From positions 48,537 through 112,536 of the forward strand of contig CAILLA010000136.1 in assembly GCA_903834925.1 (NCBI GenBank): a DNA stretch of 64,000 bases, given 5' to 3'. The translations under genes were made by a program, and so were the position numbers. The notes beneath the pieces are model-generated. The model was not told where the DNA came from. It saw only the letters and a list, made by a program, of their open reading frames with translations, and did no database searches. How positions within the stretch are numbered: the first letter of the stretch is position 1; each line of letters starts with the position of its first letter. Shown piece after piece: positions 54,780 through 63,983 of this stretch. This DNA is from an uncultured Schlesneria sp. (GTDB lineage: Bacteria > Planctomycetota > Planctomycetia > Planctomycetales > Planctomycetaceae).

Positions 54780-55733
54780 TCAGTGAAAGTGATATTGTTT
54801 GTTCGTTCGGTCAAAGTCATAGTCTGTCAAATTGCACTTCAATTTGATGTCCGCGAATGAATACGACTCGATGAGAGTTTCTCGATCAAGTTCTGCATCG
54901 GACATTGTTTTTTCTTTCGCACACCATTCGAAATGCCGAGTGTTCACGGGCAAGTTCCATTCGTGATCGATCAGCGTGATGGATTTTCGGTAGACGGGCG
55001 AGTCCTTAGCCGACTTGTATTTCGTTGTGAACATCGCACATCGTCGACCGTCGAACTGCCGGTTCGCGTCGATTTCACAGGATTCGAAGTCCGAGCGATT
55101 CAGGTCATGCTGATGAATCGCGATCATCGCGTCGGTTAGCCCCAGTAAACCTGCCGTGGTGACAGGGCAGCGAGCATCCTTCATCGCCATTGTGCCTTCG
55201 GTTGACATGGAAAATGCGGGAAGGCGAGACTTCCAGCCACCATCGTGAGCGAGCAATTTTCCGTCGTTTTTCCCCTCAACATAGATCACTTCTCGGCCCG
55301 CATCACCAATCTCCCAAGCCAAGTAAACACTGAATGGGTGATGTCGGCACTTGATCGAAATCGTTTGTTCGTCGAGCAACTCACCTCTGACAACCTCTTG
55401 CTTCTTCATCAGGGCGGTATAATCGGCGATGCGCCGAAGTGAGGCTCTGCCTCGTTCCAACAACATGAGTTTGTATCGCAATCTCGATTCGGAACTCGAC
55501 GCCATCGCTTTAGCCAACTCGTCGTCAAGTTCTGTGACATCATTATCCAATGGTGTTAATCCCGGATCTGAAGAAGAATTGTCCTTTACGGGTTGAACCA
55601 CCCCCTTTTGAGCACGCTTCAACAATGATCTGTCATACGTTGAAACGGCGTTTCCTGGTGATCCCTCAAACTGTAAGCATCCCGTGACAAGTCCACCAAG
55701 AATTCCGATCGCCGGTATAAAATGGAATCTCAT
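54780..55733 (-). CDS. DUF1571 lipoprotein
   Basis: A 317-residue exported lipoprotein. The signal ends in the lipobox LVTGC with Cys at residue 19. The mature part is mainly beta after residue 110 and fits the planctomycete DUF1571 domain (ADYTALMKKQEVVRGELLDE, HHPFSVYLAWEIGDAGREVI, VYRKSITLIDHEWNLPVNTR). Residues 25-75 are a polar spacer. DUF1571 has a LolA-like fold and may carry lipids between membranes. The ATG at 55733 is chosen because the signal starts there. Confidence 0.87.
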   Translation of the reverse strand: MRFHFIPAIGILGGLVTGCLQFEGSPGNAVSTYDRSLLKRAQKGVVQPVKDNSSSDPGLTPLDNDVTELDDELAKAMASSSESRLRYKLMLLERGRASLRRIADYTALMKKQEVVRGELLDEQTISIKCRHHPFSVYLAWEIGDAGREVIYVEGKNDGKLLAHDGGWKSRLPAFSMSTEGTMAMKDARCPVTTAGLLGLTDAMIAIHQHDLNRSDFESCEIDANRQFDGRRCAMFTTKYKSAKDSPVYRKSITLIDHEWNLPVNTRHFEWCAKEKTMSDAELDRETLIESYSFADIKLKCNLTDYDFDRTNKQYHFH

Positions 55734-55798
55734 TGAATCGTCTTCCGAGAAGATTGCTGAACGATCCGCTGCTAATCGGTATCGCCGCAAGTGAAGTT

Positions 55799-57739
55799 TT
55801 AGGGGGTGATAGTCACGTTACGTATTGCCGAGGCGCTCGACACACTTGAATTGTCGGTTGCGACGACGAGGAATGTTCGAGTCGCGGTGCTGACCCCCGA
55901 TCCAGTCGTTTGGAACATCACAGTCCGGAGGGCTTCGCGATAATTCCCCACATAACTTGACCCCGATAACGTCAACGTTCCTGTGGTCGCATTGAACGAG
56001 CCGGTGATACCGGATTGATTTGCAAACGACAGAAGATCATGGCCGATCTGGTAGGCGAAGGACTGAATCTGGACCGAGAGCGAAGACAGGTTGTTACTGT
56101 CCGGATCACTCACCAGCGACTGACTCATAATTGCAACGGCGGCGGAATTCACTTGATAAGTCAGAGCCGCAGAGTCGTTGACGAGTACGAGCGGCGGTTG
56201 GTTCGTTGCCGTGACCGACAGATGTTCATTCGCACTGACGGTGTTGGTTCCGTCGTTCACCGTCAACGTCGCTACTCGAATTGCAAATGTGTTCGGCTGC
56301 CCTGCCACATCCTGATAAGTCACAGAACGCAATAGCGTTTGATAGCCTGCCGCTGTCGCGTTTCCTGTGATCGTCAGCGTGGACGTGTGAGCGACAAGAT
56401 CTTCCGTAAACGTGTGCTGCAAAGCGAGCGTGTTATAGAAGGCAACACGGTCTTCTCCCTGCCAGTTGACAAACGAAACGATTGCGTTTGTGATCATTGT
56501 CACACCAGCAGGGGGTGTCACAACAAGCGTCGGTGCAAGCAAGAGCGGAGCAGACCCCTGGAGATAATTCAAATCTGCATTGGGGCCATCCAAGTATTTG
56601 AAAACACCCAGGTCTTCTGTTACAGATGTCGTGTTAAATTGATCGCTGAGCGTAATCGACGCAATCCGTGTGACCGCGGGATTCGGCTGACCAGCGACGT
56701 TAAAAAACAGCAGTGTTTGCAACGTTGTCTGGTAATTTGACGCGGCGCCGGCACCCGTGAGCGTCAGCACGGCGCTGTGGTTCACGAGATCTTCTGCGAA
56801 CGTGTGTTGCAACGCAAAGCTGTTGTAAAACGTGATACGATCGCCGTCCTGCCAGTTCAAGAACGAAACCGTTCCGCTGAGGACATTCACGCCGTCTGTT
56901 TGCGACACGATCAGATTCGTTACAAACGGCAGGTGGGGAGTCCCCTGGACGAAGTATTGACTGGAATCGAGCCCTGACAGCGACAGAAGTGCGTTGAAGT
57001 TGCTGATGGCGTTGTCGTCGAGCGTCACCGCACCATTAATCGCCAAAGCACGTCCCCCGTTGATGCTGGAGCCCGTGGTGACAGTGATGCTCGTTAGGGC
57101 AATCAGATTTCCCTCAAATGCTGTGCCAGTACCGAGCGTTGCGGAACTGCCTATCTGCCAATAGACATTCGTCGGATTGCCGCCACCGATCATCACCACA
57201 GACGAGCTCGTGGCGGTCGTCAGCGTGCTGCCGATCTGGAAAACAAACAACGCATTAGGGTCGCCTTGGGCGTCGAGAGTCAACTTCGAAGAAAGCAGGG
57301 CCGAAGACGAAAAGAAATAAACGCCCGGCGCGAGAGTCAACCCCCCCAGGTTTTGACCGGTCAGAACGGTCGTGACCGCTTCGCCTGCGAGTGCGTTATA
57401 AGCAGTGGCGGCGTCGCTATGCGCTTGAACGGCAAGCGAATCATTCACATGGATCGTTCCATTGGTCACCTGGCCCGCAGCAAAGCCAGCCACTGCGCCA
57501 CCGGGGCTGACGCCCACGTTTCCGCTGATCGCCGACCCGCCAGTATTGGTCACTGCCGAACCACCCAGGACGGCAAAACCGGTTGCAGTACCAAGAGTGA
57601 TTGACAGGAGCGCGCGATTCTCCAGAAATTCAACCTCAGCTGCCAGCGGACAGTGGAGTCGCGTTCTGAATGACATCCTTGGGTCGTTTTTGCGGAACAA
57701 GGAGATTCCAGCCAACCAGTCGAATGTGTGCTGATACAT
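55799..57739 (-). CDS. Ice-binding-like (DUF3494) surface protein
   Basis: A 646-residue surface protein. The N-terminal 45 residues lack a standard signal but contain FLENRALLS, a form of the planctomycete LEPR-XLL export motif. Residues 45-245 are the DUF3494 ice-binding-like beta helix (SAVTNTGGSAISGNVGVSPG, DAQGDPNALFVFQIGSTLTT, NPTNVYWQIGSSATLGTGTA). Residues 270-490 hold two similar domains of about 110 residues (NWQDGDRITFYNSFALQHTF and NWQGEDRVAFYNTLALQHTF), and a third cadherin-like domain follows. The ATG at 57739 has GAGGAAG 5 bases upstream. The role is probably adhesion or surface binding; ice binding is unproven. Confidence 0.85.
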   Translation of the reverse strand: MYQHTFDWLAGISLFRKNDPRMSFRTRLHCPLAAEVEFLENRALLSITLGTATGFAVLGGSAVTNTGGSAISGNVGVSPGGAVAGFAAGQVTNGTIHVNDSLAVQAHSDAATAYNALAGEAVTTVLTGQNLGGLTLAPGVYFFSSSALLSSKLTLDAQGDPNALFVFQIGSTLTTATSSSVVMIGGGNPTNVYWQIGSSATLGTGTAFEGNLIALTSITVTTGSSINGGRALAINGAVTLDDNAISNFNALLSLSGLDSSQYFVQGTPHLPFVTNLIVSQTDGVNVLSGTVSFLNWQDGDRITFYNSFALQHTFAEDLVNHSAVLTLTGAGAASNYQTTLQTLLFFNVAGQPNPAVTRIASITLSDQFNTTSVTEDLGVFKYLDGPNADLNYLQGSAPLLLAPTLVVTPPAGVTMITNAIVSFVNWQGEDRVAFYNTLALQHTFTEDLVAHTSTLTITGNATAAGYQTLLRSVTYQDVAGQPNTFAIRVATLTVNDGTNTVSANEHLSVTATNQPPLVLVNDSAALTYQVNSAAVAIMSQSLVSDPDSNNLSSLSVQIQSFAYQIGHDLLSFANQSGITGSFNATTGTLTLSGSSYVGNYREALRTVMFQTTGSGVSTATRTFLVVATDNSSVSSASAIRNVTITP

Positions 57740-58112
57740 ATTCTTCCTCACGAGTAAAATTATACGCACAGTCGCAGGTCGTACGTATGAACAGAAACGA
57801 ACGAATCAACGAGGTTCGTCGTGAGCGTCTTCAATAACGCATTGCTGCATTTGCTCTCATTTCCGCTTGACTTCCGGTCTCAGAAAGCAAAAAAAAAGCC
57901 GACGTGGAAGAAGACCACAAGGTTTTCTTCTACGTCGGCTTACTTACTATCCGGCCGCCCGGGATTTGCCGGGCCGCTTTCTATTCAGTCTTCCGTTAGT
58001 CAGTCAGAGACGAGTTGTCGTTTGCCTCGCCTCTGGTGATCGTACGACATTTCTTCAGAATAGCAACCGAGATTGTTTAAAGCGGATTCCCCAATCGCAA
58101 CATGCCAGCCGC
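57740..58112. other. Intergenic with terminator
   Basis: About 370 bases holding the terminator at 57889-57941 and, nearer 57750, the promoter region of the surface protein. No gene is seen. Confidence 0.5.
57889..57941 (-). terminator. Rho-independent terminator of the DUF1501 gene
   Basis: On the minus strand a stem of AAGCCGACGT-GAAGAA closes a loop of about 12 bases, followed by a run of nine T (57889-57897 as A on the plus strand). It lies about 170 bases after the DUF1501 stop. Confidence 0.85.
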
Positions 58113-59594
58113 TCAGGACAGAAGTTCGTTTCTCACAAGACCGGTGCCGCCCACGGTATAAGGGCGGCCGAAATGGTCTTGAATCTCCGACTGGGGATCG
58201 ATCCCCAGTACGTGAAATAGCGTGGCAATGACGTCCTTCGGCGAAACGGGGGTTTCGATTACATCTCCTCCGATCGGGTCGGTACGACCTACGACCCGGC
58301 CCCTGGCGAATGATCCGCCGGCAAACAGCGCGGAATAGGCTCTTGCCCAATGATCTCGGCCTCCTTCGGAGACGTTTTGAATAAATGGCGTTCGGCCATG
58401 CTCGCTGATGACAGCGATCGCTGTCGATTCGAGCATGCCACGATCATTCAAATCTTCAATCAGGCTGGCAAAGGCATGATCAAAACCTGGGCCCAGTTCG
58501 TCTTTCAGACGCGAACGCATGTGGATGTGCGTGTCCCAACCGGTGTTGACCAATCCATATTCGTCCCAGCAGACGGTGACGAATTTTCCTCCTGCCTCCA
58601 ACAGTCGGCGTGCTGCCAGACAGGATTGGCCGAAGAGTGTCATTCCGTATCGATCTCGCAGGCCCGGCGATTCTTGTTGAACGTCGAGCGCTTCGCGAAG
58701 TTTGCCAGTCATCAGCATCGAACGGGCCAGAGCGCGGTATCTGTCGAACGACGTTTTAGAATTCTGACGCTCCAGCGAAGGACTCGAAAGTTCGAGTTGA
58801 TCCAAAAGAGTGGACCGACCACTCAATCGTTCGACGGAAACCGTCTGGTTGGCTTCAATCGTTTCCAGCCGATCAGTGGGGCGAATTCCGACAAACGGGT
58901 CAGCGACCATTTTGGGGAGAACGTCCGGCGCGCCCGCATCGCGTAAAAGTTCGCGTGTACCGAGTGCAGCAAACTCGGACCAGATCGTGTCGTAGGCCGA
59001 TCCGAGGAAGCCGCCAAGTGCTCCTGGTTTTGCTCGGCGCCTTGATCCGATCGGAAACGGTAGCCCGAAATTCTGCGGCACAAGACTGGGCGTCAGTTCG
59101 TTCCGTTCAGCCAGATATTCCACAACCGAACCGATATACGGCCAGTGCCGAGGATCGCGCAGATTGCCTTCCAAAGTCAGATCGGTCGCCGGCACGGCGC
59201 TGAGGGCGAATGCGGTTCCGTGAATCGGGTACTGGTGCGATAGTGAGCGAAGGATCGTCACACGATCCAGAAGCCGTGAGATACGTGGCAGGATCTCGCC
59301 AATTCGGACGCCAGGGATGGCGGTATCGATTGATTGAAACTCACCCCGAACTTCCAGGGGGGCATCGGGCTTCGGATCGAATGTTTCCAGTTGACTGGGT
59401 GAGCCCCACAAATAGATCAGAATACACCGGTCCGCTTTTCCAAAACCGGTTCCGGCGGGCGCGTCGGTGAACGGATTGGCATGAACGCCCTTGGCAATGG
59501 AAATTCCCAGCGGCGCCATCGCGCCGAACCGAAGCAGGTCTCTTCGAGAGAGACTCTCTGAAAACCTTCGGCGCAGGCCTTCGGGCGGGAACAT
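58113..59594 (-). CDS. DUF1501 protein, Tat-exported (second copy)
   Basis: A 493-residue DUF1501 protein. The Tat motif is SRRDLLRFGAMAPLG (about residues 15-29). Core blocks: IYLWGSPSQLETFDPKP, VTILRSLSHQYPIHG, TLFGQSCLAARRLLEAGGKF, AVISEHGRTPF and GGRDHWARAY. It is about 50 residues longer than the copy at 27565, mainly between residues 140 and 240. The start may be 59594 or 59612. No DUF1549 cytochrome partner is adjacent. Function unknown; probably a periplasmic hydrolase. Confidence 0.92.
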   Translation of the reverse strand: MFPPEGLRRRFSESLSRRDLLRFGAMAPLGISIAKGVHANPFTDAPAGTGFGKADRCILIYLWGSPSQLETFDPKPDAPLEVRGEFQSIDTAIPGVRIGEILPRISRLLDRVTILRSLSHQYPIHGTAFALSAVPATDLTLEGNLRDPRHWPYIGSVVEYLAERNELTPSLVPQNFGLPFPIGSRRRAKPGALGGFLGSAYDTIWSEFAALGTRELLRDAGAPDVLPKMVADPFVGIRPTDRLETIEANQTVSVERLSGRSTLLDQLELSSPSLERQNSKTSFDRYRALARSMLMTGKLREALDVQQESPGLRDRYGMTLFGQSCLAARRLLEAGGKFVTVCWDEYGLVNTGWDTHIHMRSRLKDELGPGFDHAFASLIEDLNDRGMLESTAIAVISEHGRTPFIQNVSEGGRDHWARAYSALFAGGSFARGRVVGRTDPIGGDVIETPVSPKDVIATLFHVLGIDPQSEIQDHFGRPYTVGGTGLVRNELLS

Positions 59595-60006
59595 GTCGAA
59601 GTCTCCGGTCAAATTCGCAAGTTGAATTGCGATTCAGGATTCACCAGCAATCAACTTACGCTGATCGGCTGCGGTCAGGCAAGTTCAATGTGGGCAGGAT
59701 CTAGTGCAAAACACCCGTGGATGCCGACGTGTCCCGCCACGCAAATCAACAAACACGAAGCGGTGTCCCTGGAGTTTTCGAATTTGATTCAGGATTTTTA
59801 ACCACGGATAACCCAGCGCGGGCTTCGCCCGCAACCCAATCGTAAAGTCAAAAAGAAGAGAAATCGAAGAGTTCAGCTCAGGCTCGACAAAAGGGGTCGC
59901 CCCGTTTCGCCAAATGTCATTCCACTAAAGAGAAGAAAGACATGAGTCCTGTTGGTAGATTGAGAGTGGATTTACAAAGCTCTTTTCACTCCAAAGGACT
60001 CACGCC
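59595..60006. other. Intergenic, start of the accessory region
   Basis: About 410 bases. It contains TTAACCACGGAT at 59798-59809 and a GCGGGC-TTC-GCCCGC hairpin just after it. No gene is supported. Confidence 0.5.
59798..59809 (+). repeat. Left inverted repeat flanking the 60 kb pseudogene
   Basis: TTAACCACGGAT, exactly inverted at 61677-61688. The two lie either side of the pseudogene at 60007-61562. Confidence 0.5.
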
Positions 60007-61562
60007 ATGCAGACATTTCTCCAACGAATGGGATCGAAAATCAAGGGAACATTGTCGGGATTTGATCGCGTGCGGTTTCGAGGGACGATTCGCTGATTGT
60101 CGAGCATGCGTGGGATGCGGGCTTATCTGGGGACGATGAGGATTCTGCTGAAGGACTTCGCAGACTGCGGCAAGGCGAGAACGGCGGAGATCGAAATGGC
60201 AACCCAAACGCTGGCCGAGAAGGCGAAGCGACCAATGATCTTCCTATCGAGCAGCAATACGCGGAAGCAGACGCTGGCTTTGGACATTGCGCGAGCCGAC
60301 AACGTGACCGAAGGATTGATCGCGATCTTCAAGTGCGTCGAACCGTGCTGGTCCTTCAAAGTCGGACCGAATGCCGAAACGAAGAAACTCGAACTACGGT
60401 ATCTGCCGAGCAAGTGTTCTCATCTGTACTTTTACCAACTCGATCCGCAACTGGGATTGATTCACTTGCGTTTGCAAATGTGGGCACCCTTTTCGATTCA
60501 CGTCTGTATGAACGGACGTGATTGGCTGTCGAGAACGTTTCAACGAGAAGGAATTGGTTTTCAACAACGCGACAATTGCTTTGTTGATATTGATGATCTC
60601 ACGCGGGCTCAGGAACTGGCGTCCTTGCAGTTACAAACAAACTGGTCGGAAATGCTCGATAGTCTGGTCAGTCGATTTCACCCCGCTCACCAGACGATGT
60701 TTGCCACGAGGCCCCTGGACTACTATTGGTCGGAGGAAGAAACCGAATGGGCCACCGATGTGATGTTCAAATCGCCAAAAGCGTTGGCAAGCGTGTATCC
60801 CAATCTCCTGCGCCACGCAATCACGACGTTTGGAAGTTCTGATGTGCTACGGTTTCTCGGTCAACCTCCTGCCGTCAACTACACCACAACCCGCGAAATT
60901 CTCACCTCATTCGTCAGGCGTCCTGAGGGGACGCGAGTCAAACACTCCAACAACAGCAATTCGATCAAGATGTACGACAAACAAGAGATGGTCTTACGGG
61001 TCGAGACGACGATCAATGATCCGCGCGATCTGAAAGTCTTTCGATTGAAGGAAGGGAGCCCCGATGGGAAGAAATCGTGGTTACGCTTGCGCAAAGGAGT
61101 CGCTGACCTGCATCGCCGCGCCGAGGTTAGCCAGAAGTCGAACGAACGGTATCTGGAAGCGATGGCGAGCGTCGAACACGACCAACCGTTAGGGGCAACG
61201 GTTCAGCCCATCTGTGAACCAACCGCGTCTAAAGGTCGTCGAGTTCGAGCACTTCAACCGCTCAGTCCCGATGACAGCCTCTTGTTGGCGACAGTCAACC
61301 GAGCCGAATTCGCGATCAACGGTTTCCGCAATCGCGATCTCCGTCCACAGTTGTTTAACGATGTCGCAACCGATCCCGCAGAACTCAAACGCCAAGCCGC
61401 CAAGATCACACGTCTATTGCGCATTTTGCGTGGACATGGGCTGATCCAAAAGTTCCTAAAACCCACCGTTACATGACGACAGAAAAAGGACGCCAAACCG
61501 TTACCGCAATACAAGTTGCAAAACTCGCAAGCACAAACAACCTCAGTAAATTGGCCGCATAA
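60007..61562 (+). pseudogene. Disrupted gene of a probable multicopy mobile family
   Basis: The reading frame begins MQTFLQRMGSKIKGTLSGFD, followed by RVRFRGTIR, then meets TGA at about 60097, where Trp (TGG) is expected. It continues in the same frame through SSNTRKQTLALDIARADN, LRYLPSKCSHLYFYQLDPQL and NYTTTREILTSFVRRPEG to LRGHGLIQK. One base is missing from an A run near 61450: the continuous product ends KFLKPTVT, while the next frame gives KVPKTHRYMTTEKGRQTVTA and ends at TAA 61562. The restored protein would be 518 residues. The C terminus looks like a winged helix. I recall near-identical proteins as multicopy genes in planctomycetes, so an insertion element is suspected, but no transposase motif is visible. 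Confidence 0.72.
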
Positions 61563-61676
61563 AATCTGCGCGCCACACAAAGAATTCGAACGATAGTACT
61601 ACTACGGATGGGCACTGATAAATTCCAAAGACGATGACAACATTCCTGTCGCCTCTTATCCGTGCGCATCAGTGTC

Positions 61677-61688
61677 ATCCGTGGTTAA
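61677..61688 (-). repeat. Right inverted repeat flanking the 60 kb pseudogene
   Basis: ATCCGTGGTTAA, the exact inverse of 59798-59809. The stretch to its left (to about 61640) resembles the right end of the element at 27327-27445. Confidence 0.5.
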
Positions 61689-61979
61689 ACTCTTCTTACC
61701 AAACATCTTGACCTCGGCGACCGGATTGAAAATCGCACCGTCATAGGAATTTTTCTGCACTTCGTTCCCATTGCGGTACTTCTGTCCAAAATCATCCCTC
61801 TTGAGAATCGGTAAAATCATTTCGCCGCGAAAATTGGTATCAAAGTTCGATCAAGTTCGATCGACTTCGACCATTTCTCGTAAAATATAGCCTTTTAACG
61901 ATTATTTCCCTGTTTTGTGGGGTGTTCGAGTTCGATCGAGTTCGACCGAGTTCGAATCCCTTCATTCCACCCAGGCGAG

Positions 61980-61999
61980 CCGAGGATGTGAATCCTCGG
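61980..61999. repeat. GTGA-capped hairpin, copy 1
   Basis: CCGAGGAT-GTGA-ATCCTCGG, a perfect 8-base stem with a GNRA-type tetraloop, inside a 32-base direct repeat shared with 62185. Confidence 0.8.
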
Positions 62000-62184
62000 A
62001 TTCTTCTTGAATTTTCCACCCGCCACCCGCCACCAGTCACGCTCCACCCTGCGGGCGAACAACGAACCGCCACGGATCGCCCGCCGCAATACACGATGGA
62101 GGCTCGACCCGTATTAAATTTGTTTTCCAAGATGTCAAAGATCAATTGTCGTCGTCAGGTTTTGATTTCGGAAATCCGTGCGAG

Positions 62185-62204
62185 CCGAGGATGTGAATCC
62201 TCGG
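62185..62204. repeat. GTGA-capped hairpin, copy 2
   Basis: Identical hairpin to 61980-61999, with matching GCGAG before and ATTCTTCT after. The two copies are 205 bases apart. Confidence 0.8.
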
Positions 62205-62557
62205 ATTCTTCTCAATTTTTCTTCTCGCAATTTTTCTCAAAACAACTCAAAGGCCGTTTCGGCTCCGCCCTCCCGAATTTCTTAGTCTCCGCCAAACAGA
62301 CAGCGACATAAAAATACAAGACTTTTTAATGGTCGTCAATAGAAACATGAAAATACTTTCATAACGTGTGTAAGGCAGTCATGAAAAGAGATTTGTCCAC
62401 ATGCCAGGAAACCGGCGTCACCACGTTGTACTCCGAAGACATGGTGGCTGGTATAAACTATGACCGCTCTACTGGCATCGGGTCTTCTGTGACAATTTTT
62501 TCGGGGAGAGGTTTTTCTCGGATTGAGTCGATGATTTTCGATTGTTAGAGTTCCTTA

Positions 62558-62854
62558 ATGAGCAAAATCGCTGAAATCGAGTCCGCCATTGAGAAATTAC
62601 CGGCGTCGCAGGTCGAGGAACTTGCGATATGGTTGGAAGCACTTCGCGCGAAACAGCGTGCCCAGCCGTCTTTTGACGCTTGGCTTGAGCGTGCCCGAGG
62701 CGCTGCCCAACCTGGAATTACTACGGCGGAATTGATGAAGCTGACACGTGGTGACGATGGAGCTTGGGAGGGATTCAAGTCTTGGATTCATCAAAACTCC
62801 CTGCATGGAATGGGCCGCCGCCTGATGCGCGATGAGCTTCATGAACGCGATTGA
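62558..62854 (+). CDS. Antitoxin-like protein
   Basis: A 98-residue protein. Its start MSKIAEIESAIEKLPASQVE and ELAIWLEALRAKQ are typical of small planctomycete antitoxins that pair with PIN toxins. The usual antitoxin ends after TRG (about residue 64); here the frame continues for 34 residues of unlike sequence. No PIN toxin follows, only repeats, so the toxin gene seems lost and the antitoxin may have gained a tail by a stop-codon loss or rearrangement. Confidence 0.6.
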   Translation: MSKIAEIESAIEKLPASQVEELAIWLEALRAKQRAQPSFDAWLERARGAAQPGITTAELMKLTRGDDGAWEGFKSWIHQNSLHGMGRRLMRDELHERD

Positions 62855-62947
62855 TATCAACATCTCTGGGACGAAACTTGCATTCGCTATAACCCTCCGG
62901 CTTACGCTGGCAGACGGTGTTCCCGGAGTCCTACGAATGATTTTTTT

Positions 62948-63523
62948 GGTTTCCATTGGGCTTGCCCCAATGGGACCAACAACTGCAAGCTACAAAAGCC
63001 AACCGGTTGAGAGAAGCTCTCCTTCCGGCTTGACCGGATGGAAGCAACGACTTGATGGCTCAACGGCAGGAATCGGACGAAATGACCCGGATTTACCGAC
63101 CTGAGAATTGCCAATCGGCATTCCAGCTCATTTGGTCCGTCGCGGTCTTTGGTCAGCACGATTTTCCGCCGAAGTTAACCTGGTACGAACCCTTGAAGAC
63201 GACGACCGAACAAGACGGCGGACGAATCTTGGAAGTACACATCCTGCTCGGATGCGCGGTCACGGAATCGCCCGAAAGTGTGGCACTGTCTCTCCTTAAC
63301 AATCTGGCCTTTGTGCAGGGAATGAAGCCTGTGTACCGCTTCAGTTATTATGTTGGAACGTTCGGAAAGTACGATAGGAACTCCATTCGAAGGCGCGTAT
63401 CGGCGGAGTAGATGCCCAGTCGTTGCTTCCATCGGGACAAGCCCAATGGAGAGCAAGCCAACGCGCTGCGCTCGTTGTAGCCAACCAGTTGTGATCCCGC
63501 CGGGGCAAGCCCAGCGGAAATCG
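62948..63523 (+). mobile_element. REP-like unit 1 with remains of a Y1 transposase
   Basis: Starts with a CCATTGGG-CTTGC-CCCAATGG-type hairpin, then a TCCGG-CTTGA-CCGGA hairpin, then a short gene (63082-63411), and ends with two hairpins (CCATCGGG...CCCAATGG and CCGCCGGG...CCCAGCGG). The same parts in the same order make unit 2. The unit looks like a RAYT-type transposase gene flanked by its REP hairpins. Confidence 0.7.
63082..63411 (+). pseudogene. Internally deleted Y1 (RAYT/IS200-like) transposase
   Basis: A 109-residue frame. Its start MTRIYRPENCQSAFQLIWSV is the N terminus, and VHILLGCAVTESPESVALSL then LNNLAFVQGMKPVYRF and YYVGTFGKYD the C terminus, of a planctomycete Y1-transposase-like family. 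As I recall, members run about 280-330 residues and have a DHVHL segment (HUH motif) before LGC. Here the middle is missing: the N-terminal part joins at LEVHILLGC, keeping only the second His of HUH. The enzyme would be dead although its frame is open. Confidence 0.6.
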
Positions 63524-63631
63524 AAAAGACAGACAACCCGCAGCATTCTCGCACCTGCACGTATCGCCTTGATGCAGGACGATACCGAGGTTGCAAAGAG
63601 ATGATTGATGCGGTGTCATTCCTCGATCTTT

Positions 63632-63983
63632 GGTTTCCATTGGGCTTGACCCAATGGGACCGACAACTGCAAGCTACATACGTCAACCTGTTGAAAGAAG
63701 CACTCCGTCCGACTTGCCCGGATGGAAGCAACGACTCAATTGCTCAACGGCAGGAATTGAACGAGATGACCCCGAATTACTCTCACTCCTTAACAACCCC
63801 GGGTGCGAGCGGGAATGCAGGCTGCGACCGTATCAGTTATTATGGCAAGACGTTCGGAAAGTACGGAGTAGCTGACCAGTCGCTGCTTCCATTGGGGCAA
63901 GCCCAATGGAGAGCCAGTCAACGCGATGCGCTCGATGTAGCTGGCCTGTTGTGATCCCGCTGGGGCAAGCCCAGCGGAAATCG
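63632..63983 (+). mobile_element. REP-like unit 2, shorter derivative
   Basis: It has the same opening hairpin and downstream text as unit 1 (GGTTTCCATTGGGCTTG, AACTGCAAGCTACA, GGATGGAAGCAACGACT, CTCAACGGCAGGAAT). The transposase remnant is then cut to about 90 bases (LSLLNN then a frameshifted tail). It ends with two perfect hairpins: TCCATTGGG / CCCAATGGA and CCGCTGGG / CCCAGCGG. It is a direct repeat of unit 1 with a further internal deletion. Confidence 0.7.

Larger units (their letters stand above)
61563..62557. other. Gene-free accessory stretch with simple and hairpin repeats
   Basis: About 1 kb with no supported gene. It holds GTTCGATC-type simple repeats at 61846-61875 and 61922-61955, two copies of a GTGA-capped hairpin (61980 and 62185) and the repeat end at 61640-61690. 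Confidence 0.6.

Noticed and set aside
61846..61955. GTTCGATC-type repeats as a possible CRISPR or origin
   Set aside because: Units are 8-11 bases, irregular and without spacers; they look like simple-sequence repeats.
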